64,000 bases of DNA from Ctenosaura bakeri (lineage: Eukaryota > Chordata > Lepidosauria > Squamata > Iguanidae): NCBI GenBank assembly GCA_948474755.1, contig CAOLHI010000418.1, forward strand, positions 710,406-774,405. Direction: 5' to 3'. The translations under genes were made by a program, and so were the position numbers. How positions within the stretch are numbered: the first letter of the stretch is position 1; each line of letters opens with the position of its first letter. The notes under the pieces were generated by a model that did not search any database, was not told the DNA's origin, and saw only the letters and a list, made by a program, of their open reading frames with translations. Below are positions 42,156-53,420 of the stretch, piece after piece.

Positions 42156-42735
42156 CAGGGCTTTTCCCAACACTCGCTTCTCAGTTTTTCTAACTGGAGA
42201 TGTCATAAATTGAACTTGATGCAGCCAGTGGTCTCAGTTTATTAGAGATAAATGACAAGCAATAGGTCTTTCAGATGATGTTGTCTCTAACCAAGGCTTT
42301 TCTAAGGCAAAATTTATTCTCGGTAGTTGGATCAAAGATATTGATTCTCAATACTCTTTATCCACTGCTTGTACCACCTGTCCCCCAATCTGTCTTGGTC
42401 TATCATTTGATAGAAGCATAAACTATTTTGAAAACCTGCTTATCCCCACATGATGTATTATCTTTATCAAAGCTCAGTTTAATGTTATCTTTCTGCTGTT
42501 CTGGATGGTTGTTTTACAAAAGTTATATTTGCCCATGTGGAGATGGATTAGTAGAGCCATTGTCTCATAAATTCTTCTTTTGTAATTTTTACAGAGGTAA
42601 GCTACTAATAATATTACAGTGTACCCTCTGCTAGCACAACCTCTGCAAACACGAATGCAAGGTTGTGCAAAGCCTCGTGTCTCATTATTATCAGTGGAGG
42701 CACCTGGCGCATGCCCCCACCAGCACAGGTGCGTG

Positions 42736-43608
42736 TGTTACCACAGTTCAGACATACCTGGTGATAGCACTAGATGTCTCTTTGATATCAAAATCATTTG
42801 GCATTCCTTTGACCTTTCTCTGCCACCCTGCTCCACCTGTTTGCGAGGCCACCAGACAAGCACGTAAACAGGCACGGCCGGTAAATGGTTGGACATTCCA
42901 ATCCCCACTTAGGCAGGCAGATTAATGCCTCTCCGTTGCTTCAGGGACCTCTCTTGCAGACACACCTTGCTTAAGCGCGACTTTACACAAAGACGCTCGG
43001 GCACGAGCCGGCACTCTCTCAATGCTAAGCCATTTGCATACTGGGCTACACTATTGTTATACTTGCACTAAGCTGATCATGTAAAACTTGACCTTTCCCA
43101 ACGCCTTGTCCTGCTCTAAACTTGTATTGTTCTCACCAAGTATGGCATGGTCTAGGCACAATCCACCCTATAAAAACTCTCTGATTCTGAGTCCTCCTTG
43201 GATCGCTCTGGACTTCCATCCCGCCTTGCTGCCGTTCGGTCTGACGAACTCCCCTTGGCTAACCACGCTGAGCTTTCTTCCCTGCAACCTTCAATCTCTC
43301 CAGGACTATGAGAAAAGATGTCGTATCACCCATTTCCCCTGAAAACTCTCACTTCTAATTTCCAGTTAGCTGTGCGCTTGTGTTGTCTTTTCTGTTGTTT
43401 GTCCTTTAATAAAGATATCATTTTTACTATTTTAAAACCTGTCTGACTGCTTAACTGACCTGACCCCATAGACATAGGGTTGCAAGATCCCTGCTAAGTT
43501 ACCCTGCCTCTCGCTAGCTTAAGAGAGTGCTTGAGTTAATTTCCCCATCTTGTGTTTATATCTGGTTATTTGGGCGCCCCTCCCGGGACCCCAGAATACA
43601 GGGTAACA
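42736..43608 (+). mobile_element. Solo LTR, 873 bp, TSD CGTG
   Basis: It runs from TGTTACCACAG to GGGTAACA, flanked by CGTG (42732-42735, 43609-43612). TATA CCTATAAAAACTC is near 43169 and AATAAAG near 43409. Solo. Confidence 0.92.
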
Positions 43609-43639
43609 CGTGCACATTGTGTCCACTGACGTAATGGGA

Positions 43640-44045
43640 CAAAGAATTCACGTTTTTTGCTTTATGTGACGGTTCCTGAGATAGAAGCCCTGCATATACA
43701 GAGGGCACACTGTCTACTTCTTTTATATAAACTCCCTGGAAGATCTTCTGATTGGCAGTTGATTCAGTCATTAGCTAAAGCTAATAAACATACAACTGAA
43801 ATTGTTGCAAAGTTTCTTTTCTCTATTGCTAAGAGATGTAAAAATATTATTGAGACACATAAGTAATGCTTTGTGGGTTTCCCCCTCTTTTAAACTATGT
43901 TTCATATGTTTTAAAATTTTAAATAACTGCTGAACTGCTACTTGTTGTGTTTTTTATTGTTTACCTTTCGTATTGTGTTTTCTGTGAGGAATGTCTTGTG
44001 TTTTGATGGACTGTGACCACAAAATAAATACATTGTAAGTTATAT
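43640..44045 (+). mobile_element. Non-CR1 LINE 3' end
   Basis: The plus frame 43657-43866 ends FLFSIAKRCKNIIETHK, the same C-terminal pattern as the LINE at 11037-12504. A UTR ends AAATAAATACATTG near 44035. No CR1 octamers. Confidence 0.6.
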
Positions 44046-44559
44046 TTCTTTGTTTTTTTCCAAGCTGGAAATGTCAGGAATTGAACCCAGGACTTTTCCC
44101 CTCACCTGCTACTTGGTCCATCTGAGCTGGAGATGTCAGAAATCGAACCCAGGACCTTTTCTGCCACTGCTATGTGGTCTCTCTGAGCTGGAGATGACAC
44201 GAGTCAGACCTAGGCTAAACATGTGCTCTGCCAATGAGTTACGGTGCTTCCATTTTCTGACATTCCTCTTTGACCCTCAGTTCCCCCAGTTATTTCTTCC
44301 TAGTCTGGATTTCCAGATGAGTTTGGTGTTCCGGAGAGATGGGAGGGCAATACAGTAGAGAGGTCAGGGTGGTGGAAGGTTAAGCACACCTTCTCTGCAT
44401 GCTTTTTCTGTCCTCCAGACAGCAGCCTCCCCCTTTCTATTTATTTTTTTTAATGTCTGGCAGAGATCTCAGACTGCAGACTAAAGTTCTCTGGCAACAG
44501 TCCTATTTGACCCTAAAACACAGAGTAGATTATTACAAAGACAATATGTCTACAGAAGA

Positions 44560-45320
44560 CCACAGAATTTTAAAAGCTGGAAAGGACCACAAAGGCCATC
44601 TAGTCCAACCCCCTGCCATGCAGGAATACATAACTAAAGCAGACCTCTAAGATGCCCATCCAACCTCTCTTTAAAGACCTCCAAAAGAAGAGAGACCAAT
44701 TCCTTTCCACCCCACACTGTTATAGTGCTGTTATTCCACTTTCAACATCCTGTGGACTTCTGGGCTTTGTAGTTTGGGGGAACAGTTAGAATTCTCAGCC
44801 AGAGAGCTCTTTGGCTTCAGTAAACTACAAACTCCAGAATTCCACAGGATGTTGGAAGCGGAATAATAGTACTATAACAGTGTAGTGCGGAAAGGTTCTT
44901 AGATGGAACCTCTCTTCTTGTAGTTTGAATCCAATTCATGTTGCAATCTTTGGAGCAGAGGAAACAAGCTTCCTCTATCTCTACATGAAACCCCTTCAGA
45001 TATTTAAAGATAGCAATCATGTCAGCTTGTAGTCTTTTCTTCTCCAAGCTAAATATCTAGCTCCCTCAGTTGTTCCTCATAAGATTTGATTTCCAGATCT
45101 TTGATCATCTTCATCCCCCTTCCTTGGACACATTCCAGCTTGTCCACATCTTTCTTGACCTGTGGGCCCCAGAACTGGACACAGGACTCCAGGTGATGTC
45201 TCATCAAAGCAACATAGGCTGGTACTGTCACTTCCCTTGACCTGGACACTATACTTCTAGTGATGTAGCCTAGAATTGCATTGACTTTTTTAGCTGCCAC
45301 ATCACACTATTGACTCATGT
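44560..45320 (-). mobile_element. CR1 copy split by a foldback MITE
   Basis: Reverse-strand CR1 from [20 protein letters not shown] through KYLKGFHVE and on to a 3' UTR at 44560 (ATTTTAAAAGCTGGAAAGGA). The MITE at 44702-44897 lies inside. Confidence 0.85.
44702..44897. mobile_element. Foldback MITE copy inside CR1
   Basis: The arms are CCTTTCCACCCCACACTGTT and the complement CAGTGTAGTGCGGAAAGG, long form. The boundaries are approximate and the duplication unclear. Confidence 0.82.
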
Positions 45321-45574
45321 TCATACGTGCCTGAACATTTACTTTCAGGGTTTCTATTCACTAATGCACAGACTTCGTATAACTCTGTAAGTATAAATTT
45401 ACACACCATCTCCTTGATGTATGCATTCAGATACTGCATCTGCTTTGATTTGTGGAGAACCCACATGATGTAGTGGTTTGAATGTTAGACTAGGGCCATT
45501 TCCGCACTAGCCTGTTATAGTGCTGTTATTCCACTTTCAACATCCTATGGAATCCTGGGGTTTGGATTCCATAG

Positions 45575-46443
45575 TGTTACCCTGTACGTTGGGGGTCCCG
45601 GGAGAGACGCCCAAATAACCAAGGAAAAACACAAGATGGGGGAAATTAGACTCGAGCACTCTCTTAAGCTAACGAGAGGCAAGGTAACTTTAGCTGGGAT
45701 CTTTTACCCTATGTCTACAGTGTCAGGTCAGAGAGCGGTTAGACAGTTTTAAAGCAACAAATAATATTTTATTGAGAACAAACAACACGGAAGACACGAC
45801 ATACAGTAACTAACTGAGAAATAGAAATAGAGAGTTTTGGGGGAATGGGCAATATGACACCTGGTCTTATAGTCCTGGAGAGAAACGGAGGTTGCAGGGG
45901 AAGAAACTCAGCACGGTTCGCTGTGGGGAGATCACTGGACAAACCGACAGCAAGGCGGGATGAAACTCAGGAGCGATCCGAGGAAGGCTCAGAATTGGGA
46001 GGTTTTTATAGGGTGGACTTTACCTACAGGCCATGCCATGCTCGGTGAGAACAAACGAAATTTGGAGCGGACAAAAGCATTGGAAAAAGTCAGGTTTTGC
46101 ATGATGAGCTTAGCGTTGGATGACAATAGTATGGCCAGTATGCAAATAGCCCAACGTAAAGGAATGGCTCGGCACTCGACCAGGCGTCTTTGTAAAGTCG
46201 CGCTGAGCAAGGCTGGTTTGCAAGAAGGAGTGGTCCCTTAAGCATCGAAGAGGCATTAGGTTGCCTGCCTAAATGGGGTTTGGAATGTACAACCATTAAC
46301 GGCCGTGCCTATTATGTGCTTGTCCAGTGGACCTCTGCAAACATGTGGAGCAGGGTGGCAGAGAAAGGTCAAGTAAAGGCCAAATTATTTGATATCAAAC
46401 GATATCTAGTGCTCTCACCAGACATATTATAACCGTGGTAACA
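45575..46443 (-). mobile_element. Solo LTR, 869 bp, TSD ATAG, nested in MITE
   Basis: On plus it runs TGTTACCCTGTACG to CCGTGGTAACA, flanked by ATAG (45571-45574, 46444-46447). Removing it rejoins CCATAGGATGTTG, the exact MITE sequence. Nearly the same as the LTR at 51628-52497. Confidence 0.94.
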
Positions 46444-46462
46444 ATAGGATGTTGAAAGTGGA

Positions 46463-46747
46463 AAGCTCCAGAGACCAGGACAAGGAGCAATGGATTCAAG
46501 CTGCAGGAAAGGAGATTCCACCTGAACCTCAGGAAGAACTTCCTGACAGTCAGGGCTGTCCGGCAGTGGAATATGCTGCCTCGGAGTGTAGTGGAGTCTC
46601 CTTCCTTGGAGGTTTTTAAGCAGAGGCTGGATGGCCATCTGTCGGGAGTGCTTTGAGGGTGTTCCTGCATGGCAGGGGGTTGGACTGGATGGCCTGTGTG
46701 GTCTCTTCCAACTCTACATTTCTATGATTCTATGATTCTATGATTCT
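46463..46747 (+). mobile_element. CR1 3' insertion inside the MITE
   Basis: It begins at GCTCCAGAGACCAGGACAAG, includes [23 protein letters not shown] coding sequence and a GATTCTATGATTCTAT 3' end, then MITE text (AATAGTATTATAACAGGC) resumes. Short 5'-truncated copy. Confidence 0.9.
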
Positions 46748-47814
46748 ATAATAGTATTATAACAGGCTAGTGTAGAAATGGTCTAGGACTCTGGGAGATC
46801 AGGCTTCAAATCTCTATTTTGCCATAGAAGCATATGGGTAACCTTGATCAGGGCACACTTTCTCAGCCTCAGAAGAAGGCAATGGCAAACCTCTAAAGAA
46901 ATCTTGCAGACAAACCTCATCATAGGTTCATCTTTGGGTTGCCATAAGCCAGAAATGGCTTGAAGGCACACAACAATTTGTTTGCAAGGTGCTTGAATAT
47001 CCATTCTTGGGGGAAAGATGGGATATAATTAAATAATTAAGTGAAGGCCTGAATTCTGTTGCTAGTCCTACCTAAAGCACACCCACTGAATCAATGGGAT
47101 TTACCAGATCTTGACCTATCATTGAACAATTTATTGGATAAGTCTACTCCAAATGGGACTAACCAACAGGATTCCAGCCAAACGCAGTAGAGTATAAATA
47201 CATAAATAATTAAAAGACGAGGAGAAAGAAGTGAGAGAAGGAGGCATGTGCCAGCCTGGGGTGCAGAAATGGTCTAGGAGTGATACAGTTGTTTTAATCA
47301 TCTAGGTGGAATGCAGGTGTTTTAACAGCAGCAACAAATATTTTCTGCAGGGTTTTTTTTGTAACCTATATTGTTTGTGCCCCACAGTTGATGTAACATG
47401 CCTTCAACTTGATTCTGGGCACATCCACACCAATTAAAAAGAGCAGAAAGTCCCAAGTCTACCCCCTCCCATGCTTTTGGATTTTATTTTGGAGATCCAT
47501 ATACATTTTGTTTATCCCAGAACATTTTCTATTGTTTCCCATTACAATCAGACACCTTTATACCAGCTCCCCAGGCTGGTTTATCTTAATCTGGTATGTA
47601 ATCAGAAAGAACAGGAGCAAGATCTGGGACTTTTCAATCAGTCTGGGTCTGCCCTCTGACTCTTCCATCCTTAAGGAAAGGCCTGGCAGGGAGGAAGATG
47701 GTGAAGAGGAAAAAAGCTCCCTGCCACCATTGCCAGAAGGGTGCCCAGCCACAAGGAAAGCCTGTTTTGTTTTTGAGGACTGGCTCACTGAGAAGCAGGA
47801 ACTCCTCCGATTTA

Positions 47815-48115
47815 TATCATATGGAGGATGGAGCAAGCCTGTTTTCTGCTGTTCCAGAGACTAGGACACAGAGCAATGGCTTCAAATTTCAGGAAAAGAG
47901 ATTCCATCTAAACATTAGGAAGAATTTCCTGATGGTAAGAGCAGTGAAATGTGCTGCCTTGGATTGTGGTGGAGTCTCCTTCTTTGGAGGTTGATAAGCA
48001 GAGGCTAGATGGTCATCTCTCAGGAATGCTTTGATGGTGTATTCCTGCTTGGCAAAATGAGGTTGGACTCAATGGCCCTTGTGGTCTCTTCCCACTTTAC
48101 GATTCTGTGATCTGT
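47815..48115 (+). mobile_element. CR1 fragment
   Basis: LFSAVPETRTQSNGFKFQEK followed by a degraded C-terminus and the 3' UTR (GGTTGGACTCAATGGCCCTT) ending ACGATTCTGTGATCTGTGA. Confidence 0.87.
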
Positions 48116-48172
48116 GAGTTTACATTCCACCTTTCTCCCAAATGGGATCCAAGGCAGCTTACAATAATCTAA

Positions 48173-48173
<1 letters not shown>

Positions 48174-48213
<40 letters not shown>
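48174..48213. repeat. CA microsatellite
   Basis: About 19 AC units. Confidence 0.97.
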
Positions 48214-48214
<1 letters not shown>

Positions 48215-48554
48215 CTAAAACATCTAGTTTATAAAGGTAAAAAAATAAATTAAATATTCCTGTTATTAAAACATATTGAGCTTATGGGGTATTCAAAGGG
48301 AGTGTTGTCACAGCAATCAGTGATCTGAAGTAGTCAGTTGGTAAAAGTGTCTTTTTTCCCTTTGCTTTTCAAAAAACGGTAACCCTATCTTAGAGATATG
48401 TGGATGTAGCCTTTCATTAAACAAACCAATTAAAGCCAATTAACGCCATTGCAAATGCCCACTTTTAGTGCAAATGCAAATGCACTAAAAGGGGCCAATT
48501 TATTTCTTTGGCCATTCAAGTCTTTACTGCCAAGGTATTAGCACCGATGAAAGC

Positions 48555-48765
48555 CACCGTGGTGTAGTAGTCTGAGCATTGGACTCGGGCTGTAGAGATC
48601 AGGATTCAAATCCCTGCTCAGCCATGGAAACCCACTAGCCAGTCACACTCTCTCAGCCTCAGAGGAAAGCAAAGGCAAACCTCCTCTGAACAAATCTTTC
48701 CAAGAAAACCCCATGATAGGTTTGCCTTGGGGGTCACCATAAGTTGGAACTTAAGACACATAACA
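48555..48765 (+). mobile_element. tRNA-derived SINE (type B)
   Basis: Head CCACCGTGGTGTAGTAGTCT, AGGATTCAAATCCC B-box, CAGTCACACTCTCTCAGCCT, and the tail GGTCACCATAAGTTGGAACT. Confidence 0.88.
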
Positions 48766-49119
48766 ATTAGCACAGATATTGTATGGCTGTTAATGATATC
48801 CGTCCAGCAATTTTTTTATCCTTTGAGATTGTACAGACACTATTAGGAACATTAACATGTGTCCCCAGTATTATTTTGAGGCTAGAGACAGGGCAAATTG
48901 TGTGAGAAGCTAATGTGCAAATATTCAAAATAAATCATTGGCTAAAATCAATGTTCTTTCCAATGGGCTTGGTTTCTGTGACCCTGATTTACTCCTTCCA
49001 GTCTAACTGGAAAGGGAGTCTGGCACAAAGTTGCAGCATCTGAGTTTCTTCGTTGGCACTGTTCTGGCCACGAGGTGCATGAATGCTAAGATGGCTGATA
49101 TTGAATGAATCAGGGACAC

Positions 49120-49560
49120 CGAGTTACAAAATTACTGGAGTGCAGTGGCACTTTATCCCCATTCTACAAAGTATAGGAGATATTTTAAAAACCCCAACTA
49201 TATGTCAAAGCTATCAATTATTGAATATAGAAGGGCTTATACATTGGCTAGGCCTTCCACTCAGTTGGAAGAAAGGTCTGGTAAAATCCTGATCCCTACA
49301 GAATTTATGTCTGTGCAACGCAGGTTCTGTTGAAACCGTTAAGCATTTACTGTCCTTTCTATTGTGATTTGCATCTTGATATTACTTATCCAGTTCTCCA
49401 GAAACATCCAGAGAGATCTGACACATTTTGATTGCCTGTTGTCTGACCTGAACTTTCAGGTTTTATCTGTATAGTATAAAATTTTGTGCATCTGCTATTA
49501 CTTGTAGGGAAGGGATTGTGAAGTGGTAAATACAGTAGTTAGACTAGTAATATATTGGGA
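49120..49560 (+). mobile_element. Non-CR1 LINE C-terminal fragment
   Basis: Plus frames carry ALYPHSTKYRRYFKNPNYMS, a KLSIIEYRRAYTLAR stretch and, after frameshifts, a CP/C..GSVETVKHLL zinc-knuckle-like motif. Same LINE type as 11037-12504. Confidence 0.6.
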
Positions 49561-49561
49561 C

Positions 49562-50399
49562 TTTATACTGAAGATGTTAATATGCATGTATATGCATGCA
49601 TGTGTTTTTATCTTGTTTTAGCTTTGTGCTTTTCTCTGTAATTGTCTTTTGTTGCATCGATAGTTCTGTTATCTGCACAATTGTGGTGGTCTTTCACTAT
49701 AATGAACTTTCATACTGTATAACTATATTTTGCTCTTATATGTTCTATTATGTTTTTATATCTATAGTATGGCTTTCATATCTTCACCAAACAAATGTGG
49801 AAGGCGAGACCTCTGACTCTTCAGTTATTTTAGACTTCAGCTCCCACAACCTCATCTTGTTGGCTATGCTGGGCAGAGCTGAGGAGAGTTGTAAGCCAAA
49901 CATATGGAAACTTCTTTTGCTGGAGGAGAAAATCTGGAAGCTGAAGAGCCAAATGACAGTTGGTCATGAGAAGGTCTATGAGGGGATCTCATTGTCTCAG
50001 TCCTTTCCCAGGTAACAGCTCTATGGAACAGCCATTGATAGGTGTAAGGAAAAAAAATGCCATATAACTTCTTTTCACACCTAAATTAAACGGTCCAGGG
50101 ATGCATCTAGCAGAAAGAAGCTCCATTCTATGCTTTCATGCTGATGCCTGGTAGACACATGATTCTTGTGCCATGTAATTCCTGTTCATAAGATTGGAGA
50201 TGCTGCTGGCCCTGTCCTTCACCATCCACAGGTTAGCATGGTCATCTGAAATGAAATGAAAATGTCCACACATGTCATGCAAGCAGCTATTCATCGGCAT
50301 TCCCCTGTAAATGCATGTTGCTCCTCCCCTGTGGAATTCACATGTGAAGGGAGTTATGCTTTGTCAGACTAATGGATGTCTACTTCAGACATTCAATGA
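49562..50399. other. Unassigned intergenic sequence
   Basis: A 139-codon frame (49596-50015) has a hydrophobic start of the kind AT-rich DNA often gives, and no recognisable domain. At 49790-49870 there is a diverged hAT-like foldback arm. Confidence 0.35.
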
Positions 50400-50565
50400 T
50401 ACACTGCCTCGGAGTGTGGTGCAGTCTCCTTCTTTGGAGGTTTTTAAACAGAGGTTGGATGGCCAACTTTCAGGAATGCTTTGATGGTGTATTTCTGCAT
50501 GGTAGGAGGTTGGACTGGATGGCCCTTGTAGTCTCTTCAAACTCTACAATTCTATGAGTCTATGA
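50400..50565 (+). mobile_element. CR1 3' end (plus)
   Basis: AGTCTCCTTCTTTGGAGGTT, CAGAGGTTGGATGGCCAACT, and an end CTCTACAATTCTATGAGTCT. It meets the minus copy tail-to-tail at 50566. Confidence 0.9.
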
Positions 50566-50665
50566 AATCATAGAATCATAGAAATGTAGAGTTGGAAGAG
50601 ACCACACAGGCCATTCAGTCCAACCCCCTGACATGCAGGAATACCCTCAAAGCACTCCCGAAATG
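50566..50665 (-). mobile_element. CR1 3' end (minus), tail-to-tail
   Basis: ATCATAGAATCATAGAAATG, GTTGGAAGAGACCACACAGG, CAACCCCCTGACATGCAGGA. It is an exact reverse partner of the 3' UTR of the neighbouring plus copy. Confidence 0.9.
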
Positions 50666-51086
50666 CAAAATGCATTTCACGGCTGCATGTGCAATACACA
50701 ATATCATGACATGCACAAGGACAGTTCATGCGCCACTCTGCTTTCACAAACTTCAACTGAATACGGACTTCCACGTGGGAAAAAAGTGTCCAGCCACTTC
50801 TGGTAAACTGTATAAATCACTAATAGGATGCCAGCTGTAAATGAAAACATACAAAAGAGTATCAGTCAAGTGTAACCCTGATTGAGAACTACTCGTCTAG
50901 ACTCTGGCTTAAATCCTGAGAACCATAGCACTTTCAGAACAAAATAATGCCGATAAACTACTCTTCATCTTGACCTGAATCATTTTGTCAGCACATAGGC
51001 AATTTTCATTGGCTCAGTGGGTCTACTCTAGTTGGGACTAACTGATAGGAGTCAATCTTTTATATTTCTTCATATCCCTTTCATCC

Positions 51087-52848
51087 TGTTACTGCAGCTT
51101 GTGGGATAATAGATATCATTTGATATCAATAATTTGACCTTCTTTACCTATTCCTCCCCACGTGCTTTTGAGGCCCCCAGACAAGCAAGCGTACAGACTC
51201 GGGCGCAAATCGCTGAAATATTCCAAACTAATACAGACAGGCCAGAAATAGCCAGACTGCCACTTCAGGAGACTTCAGGACCATTATATATGCATGCTAC
51301 TTACAAAGAACTCCCTGCCCCGAGCAGGCAGCTTGACAAGCCGAATACTCAACTGTCAAGCACTCTGCGTTTGCATACTGGCTACTCTATGGACAATTCG
51401 GTCTTAACTCAATCATGTAAATCACTGACCTTTCGGAGGCTTTGTCTCCAGCCCAAAACTCATTGTTGTCCCCGAGAACGGACTAGCCTGTGGCCGCATT
51501 TTCTCCTATAAGAACCCCTGACTTTGAGCGCTTCCTTGGCTCGCTCTTATCTTCCATCCCGCCTTGCTGTCGCTTTGTTAAACGAGCCTTCCCCTCAGCT
51601 CCCCGTGCTGAGAACTCTACCTCCAGGTGTTACCCTGTACGTTGGGGGTCCCAGGAGGGGTGCCCAAATAACCAAAGAAAAAAATAAATTGGGGGAATTT
51701 AGCTTGAGCTAAATGAGAGGCAGGGTAACGTTAGCAAGGATCTTTAACCCAATGTCTACGGCTTCAGGTCAGAGAGCAGGCAAGCAAGTTTAAAAGTAAC
51801 AAAAACAACAATTTTATTGAAAGATAAACAGCAAATAAAACAACATGCGCACTAGCTAACTTGGAAACAGAAATGGAGAGCTTAGGGATGGGTAATACAA
51901 CACCTTTTCTCGTAGTCCTGGAGAGAAAGACAGGGTTCCAAGAAGGGAGGCAGACTCAGCTGTGGAGAACTGAGGGGAAAACTTCACTGGACAGAGTGGC
52001 AGCAAGGCGGGATGGAAGTCCAGGGTGATTTGAGGAAGTCCCAAAAGTGGGGACCTTTTATAGGGTGGATTTTACCTACAGGCTATGTTATGCTTGGTGA
52101 GAACAAGGGAATTTGGAGCTGGACAAAGGAGTTGGAAAAGGTCAAGTTTTGCATGATCGGTTTAGCTTTTACTGACAATAGCGTGGTCGGTACGTTAATA
52201 GCCCGATACAAAATAATGGCTTGGCTCTTGGCTGGGTGGCTTTGTGTAGATCCAAGCCGAGCAGAGCCGGTTTGCAGGGAGGTTTTTCCCTAAAGCAACA
52301 GAGAGGCTTAAACTGCCTGCCTGAATGAGGTTTTGGAATGTACAACCATTAACGGCCGCGCCCCAGACGTGCTTGTCCGGTGGACCTCTGCAAACACTGG
52401 GAGTAGGGTGGCAGAGAAAGGTCAAGCAAAGGCCAAATTATTTGATATCAAAAGGATATCTAGTGCTCTCACCAGACATATCATAACCGTGATAAAACAG
52501 GGACCTTTTTCCGCAGACTTTCCAGGCCTCAGGACAGGCGCAGTATTTCCCATACCAAACTTCCTCTCAAAATCCCTCTATCCCACTCCAACCTTTATTT
52601 CTATAGTTCTCTGTGTGAGTGTGTTACATACACTTGTTTGGTTGTATTTTAATAAAAACAACAATTATTATTTTACTTCTGTTTTCTCCTTGACTCGGCC
52701 TGACCCCGTAGACACTGAGTAAAAGATCTCGCTCCGTTGCCCTGCCTCTCGTATTGCTAGCTTGTGCTGCTTGCTAATTTTCCCAACTTATTAGTATTTG
52801 GAGCGCATTTAGGTGTCCCTCCCGGGACCCCCAGAAATCAGGATAACG
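51087..52848 (+). mobile_element. Solo LTR interrupted by a second LTR (outer)
   Basis: The outer parts 51087-51627 and 52498-52848 share TGTTACTGCAG, GGCGCAAATCGCTGAA, TTCTCCTATAAGAACCCC and CTCCCGGGACCCCCAG with the LTR at 7475-8470. The flanking ATCC/GTCC differ by one base. It is broken by the LTR at 51628-52497. Confidence 0.85.
51628..52497 (-). mobile_element. Solo LTR nested in another LTR, TSD CAGG
   Basis: On plus it runs TGTTACCCTGTACGTTGGGG to CCGTGATAAAA (one change from TAACA), flanked by CAGG (51624-51627, 52498-52501). Opposite orientation to the outer LTR. Confidence 0.92.
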
Positions 52849-53019
52849 GTCCCATCATGCACCAAGGTTATCTTGAGGCTGAGTAAAGCAAGTGCCTCAG
52901 GCAACAGAAACTGAGGGGCTCCATGCCTCCTACGCCCCTTCCGTATTCCCCTGTTGGAGGACAGATGTGTGCCATGTGATTTAGCCTGCACTCCCTAAGT
53001 AGCTCGCTGCCTTTGGGCA

Positions 53020-53145
53020 GCATGGAGTAATGGTTTGAGCACTGGACAAAAACTGTGGAAGACCAGGGTTCAAATCCCTGCTGCGCCAATGAGTGATCCC
53101 AGTGAGTGATCTTGGCCAAGCATAGTCTCCCCCAATAAGAACTTT
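53020..53145 (+). mobile_element. tRNA-derived SINE (type B), diverged
   Basis: GCAGCATGGAGTAATGGTTT, GACCAGGGTTCAAATCCCTG, then GATCTTGGCCAAGCATAGTC. The 3' half is lost. Confidence 0.75.
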
Positions 53146-53279
53146 TCCCTCAATGAAATTTACTTTCCACCTCCCAATTTCTAGCATTGCAGCAGCTTAA
53201 AAAAAAAATCAACTGAACATTCAGAAATACAATTTAAGCATCCAAAATAAAGAGGGCGGCAAAGTTGCCAAGGAAAGGT

Positions 53280-53420
53280 GAACACAGCAAATAGAAGAGT
53301 TCTAAGTGTGAACAATTTTAAGCATCTCACTCTCTATAATGATAGGAATTGGGCACTTAAGGAAAATTTTATTTGGGGGAACACAAAATGCCCTCATTTT
53401 GACACCCACCCACCACAGCT
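53280..53420. mobile_element. Unclassified interspersed repeat U1
   Basis: GTGAACAATTTTAAGCATCT, CACTCTCTATAATGATAGGA and the TTGGGGGAACAC region match the copies at 17690 and 21870. Confidence 0.5.

Larger units (their letters stand above)
40080..44225. repeat. Dispersed array of about 61-bp tRNA-like modules
   Basis: The module CTGGAGATGTCAGAAATTGA followed by ACCCAGGACCTTTTCC and a CTGCTACTTGGT block occurs at 40086, 40990, 41222, 42163, 44065, 44126 and 44187 (approximate). The last three are directly tandem at 61-bp spacing. In reverse it reads like a tRNA: GCTCAG-type A box and GGTTCAATTCCTG-type B box. Solo LTRs and a MITE separate the modules. A similar fragment lies near 55975-56040. 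Confidence 0.7.
45494..46783. mobile_element. Foldback MITE carrying an LTR and a CR1 insertion, TSD TAG
   Basis: The left arm GGCCATTTCCGCACTAGCCT runs to 45574. The right arm is in two parts: 46444-46462 (ATAGGATGTTGAAAGTGGA) and 46748-46783 (ending AGAAATGGTC). The flanks are TAG (45491-45493, 46784-46786). Confidence 0.88.
45450..46980 (+). mobile_element. tRNA-derived SINE (type B), split by nested insertions
   Basis: The SINE head (ACATGATGTAGTGGTTTGAA TGTTAGAC) breaks at 45493 and resumes at 46784 with TAGGACTCTGGGAGATCAGG, then TTTCTCAGCCTCAGAAGAAG and the tail GGGTTGCCATAAGCCAGAAA ending in ACACAACAA. Joining at the TAG duplication restores the SINE reading. The insert is the foldback MITE at 45494-46783. 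Confidence 0.88.

Noticed and set aside
49596..50015. Membrane protein gene
   Set aside because: The hydrophobic start comes from AT-rich DNA and the frame then runs into a repeat arm.
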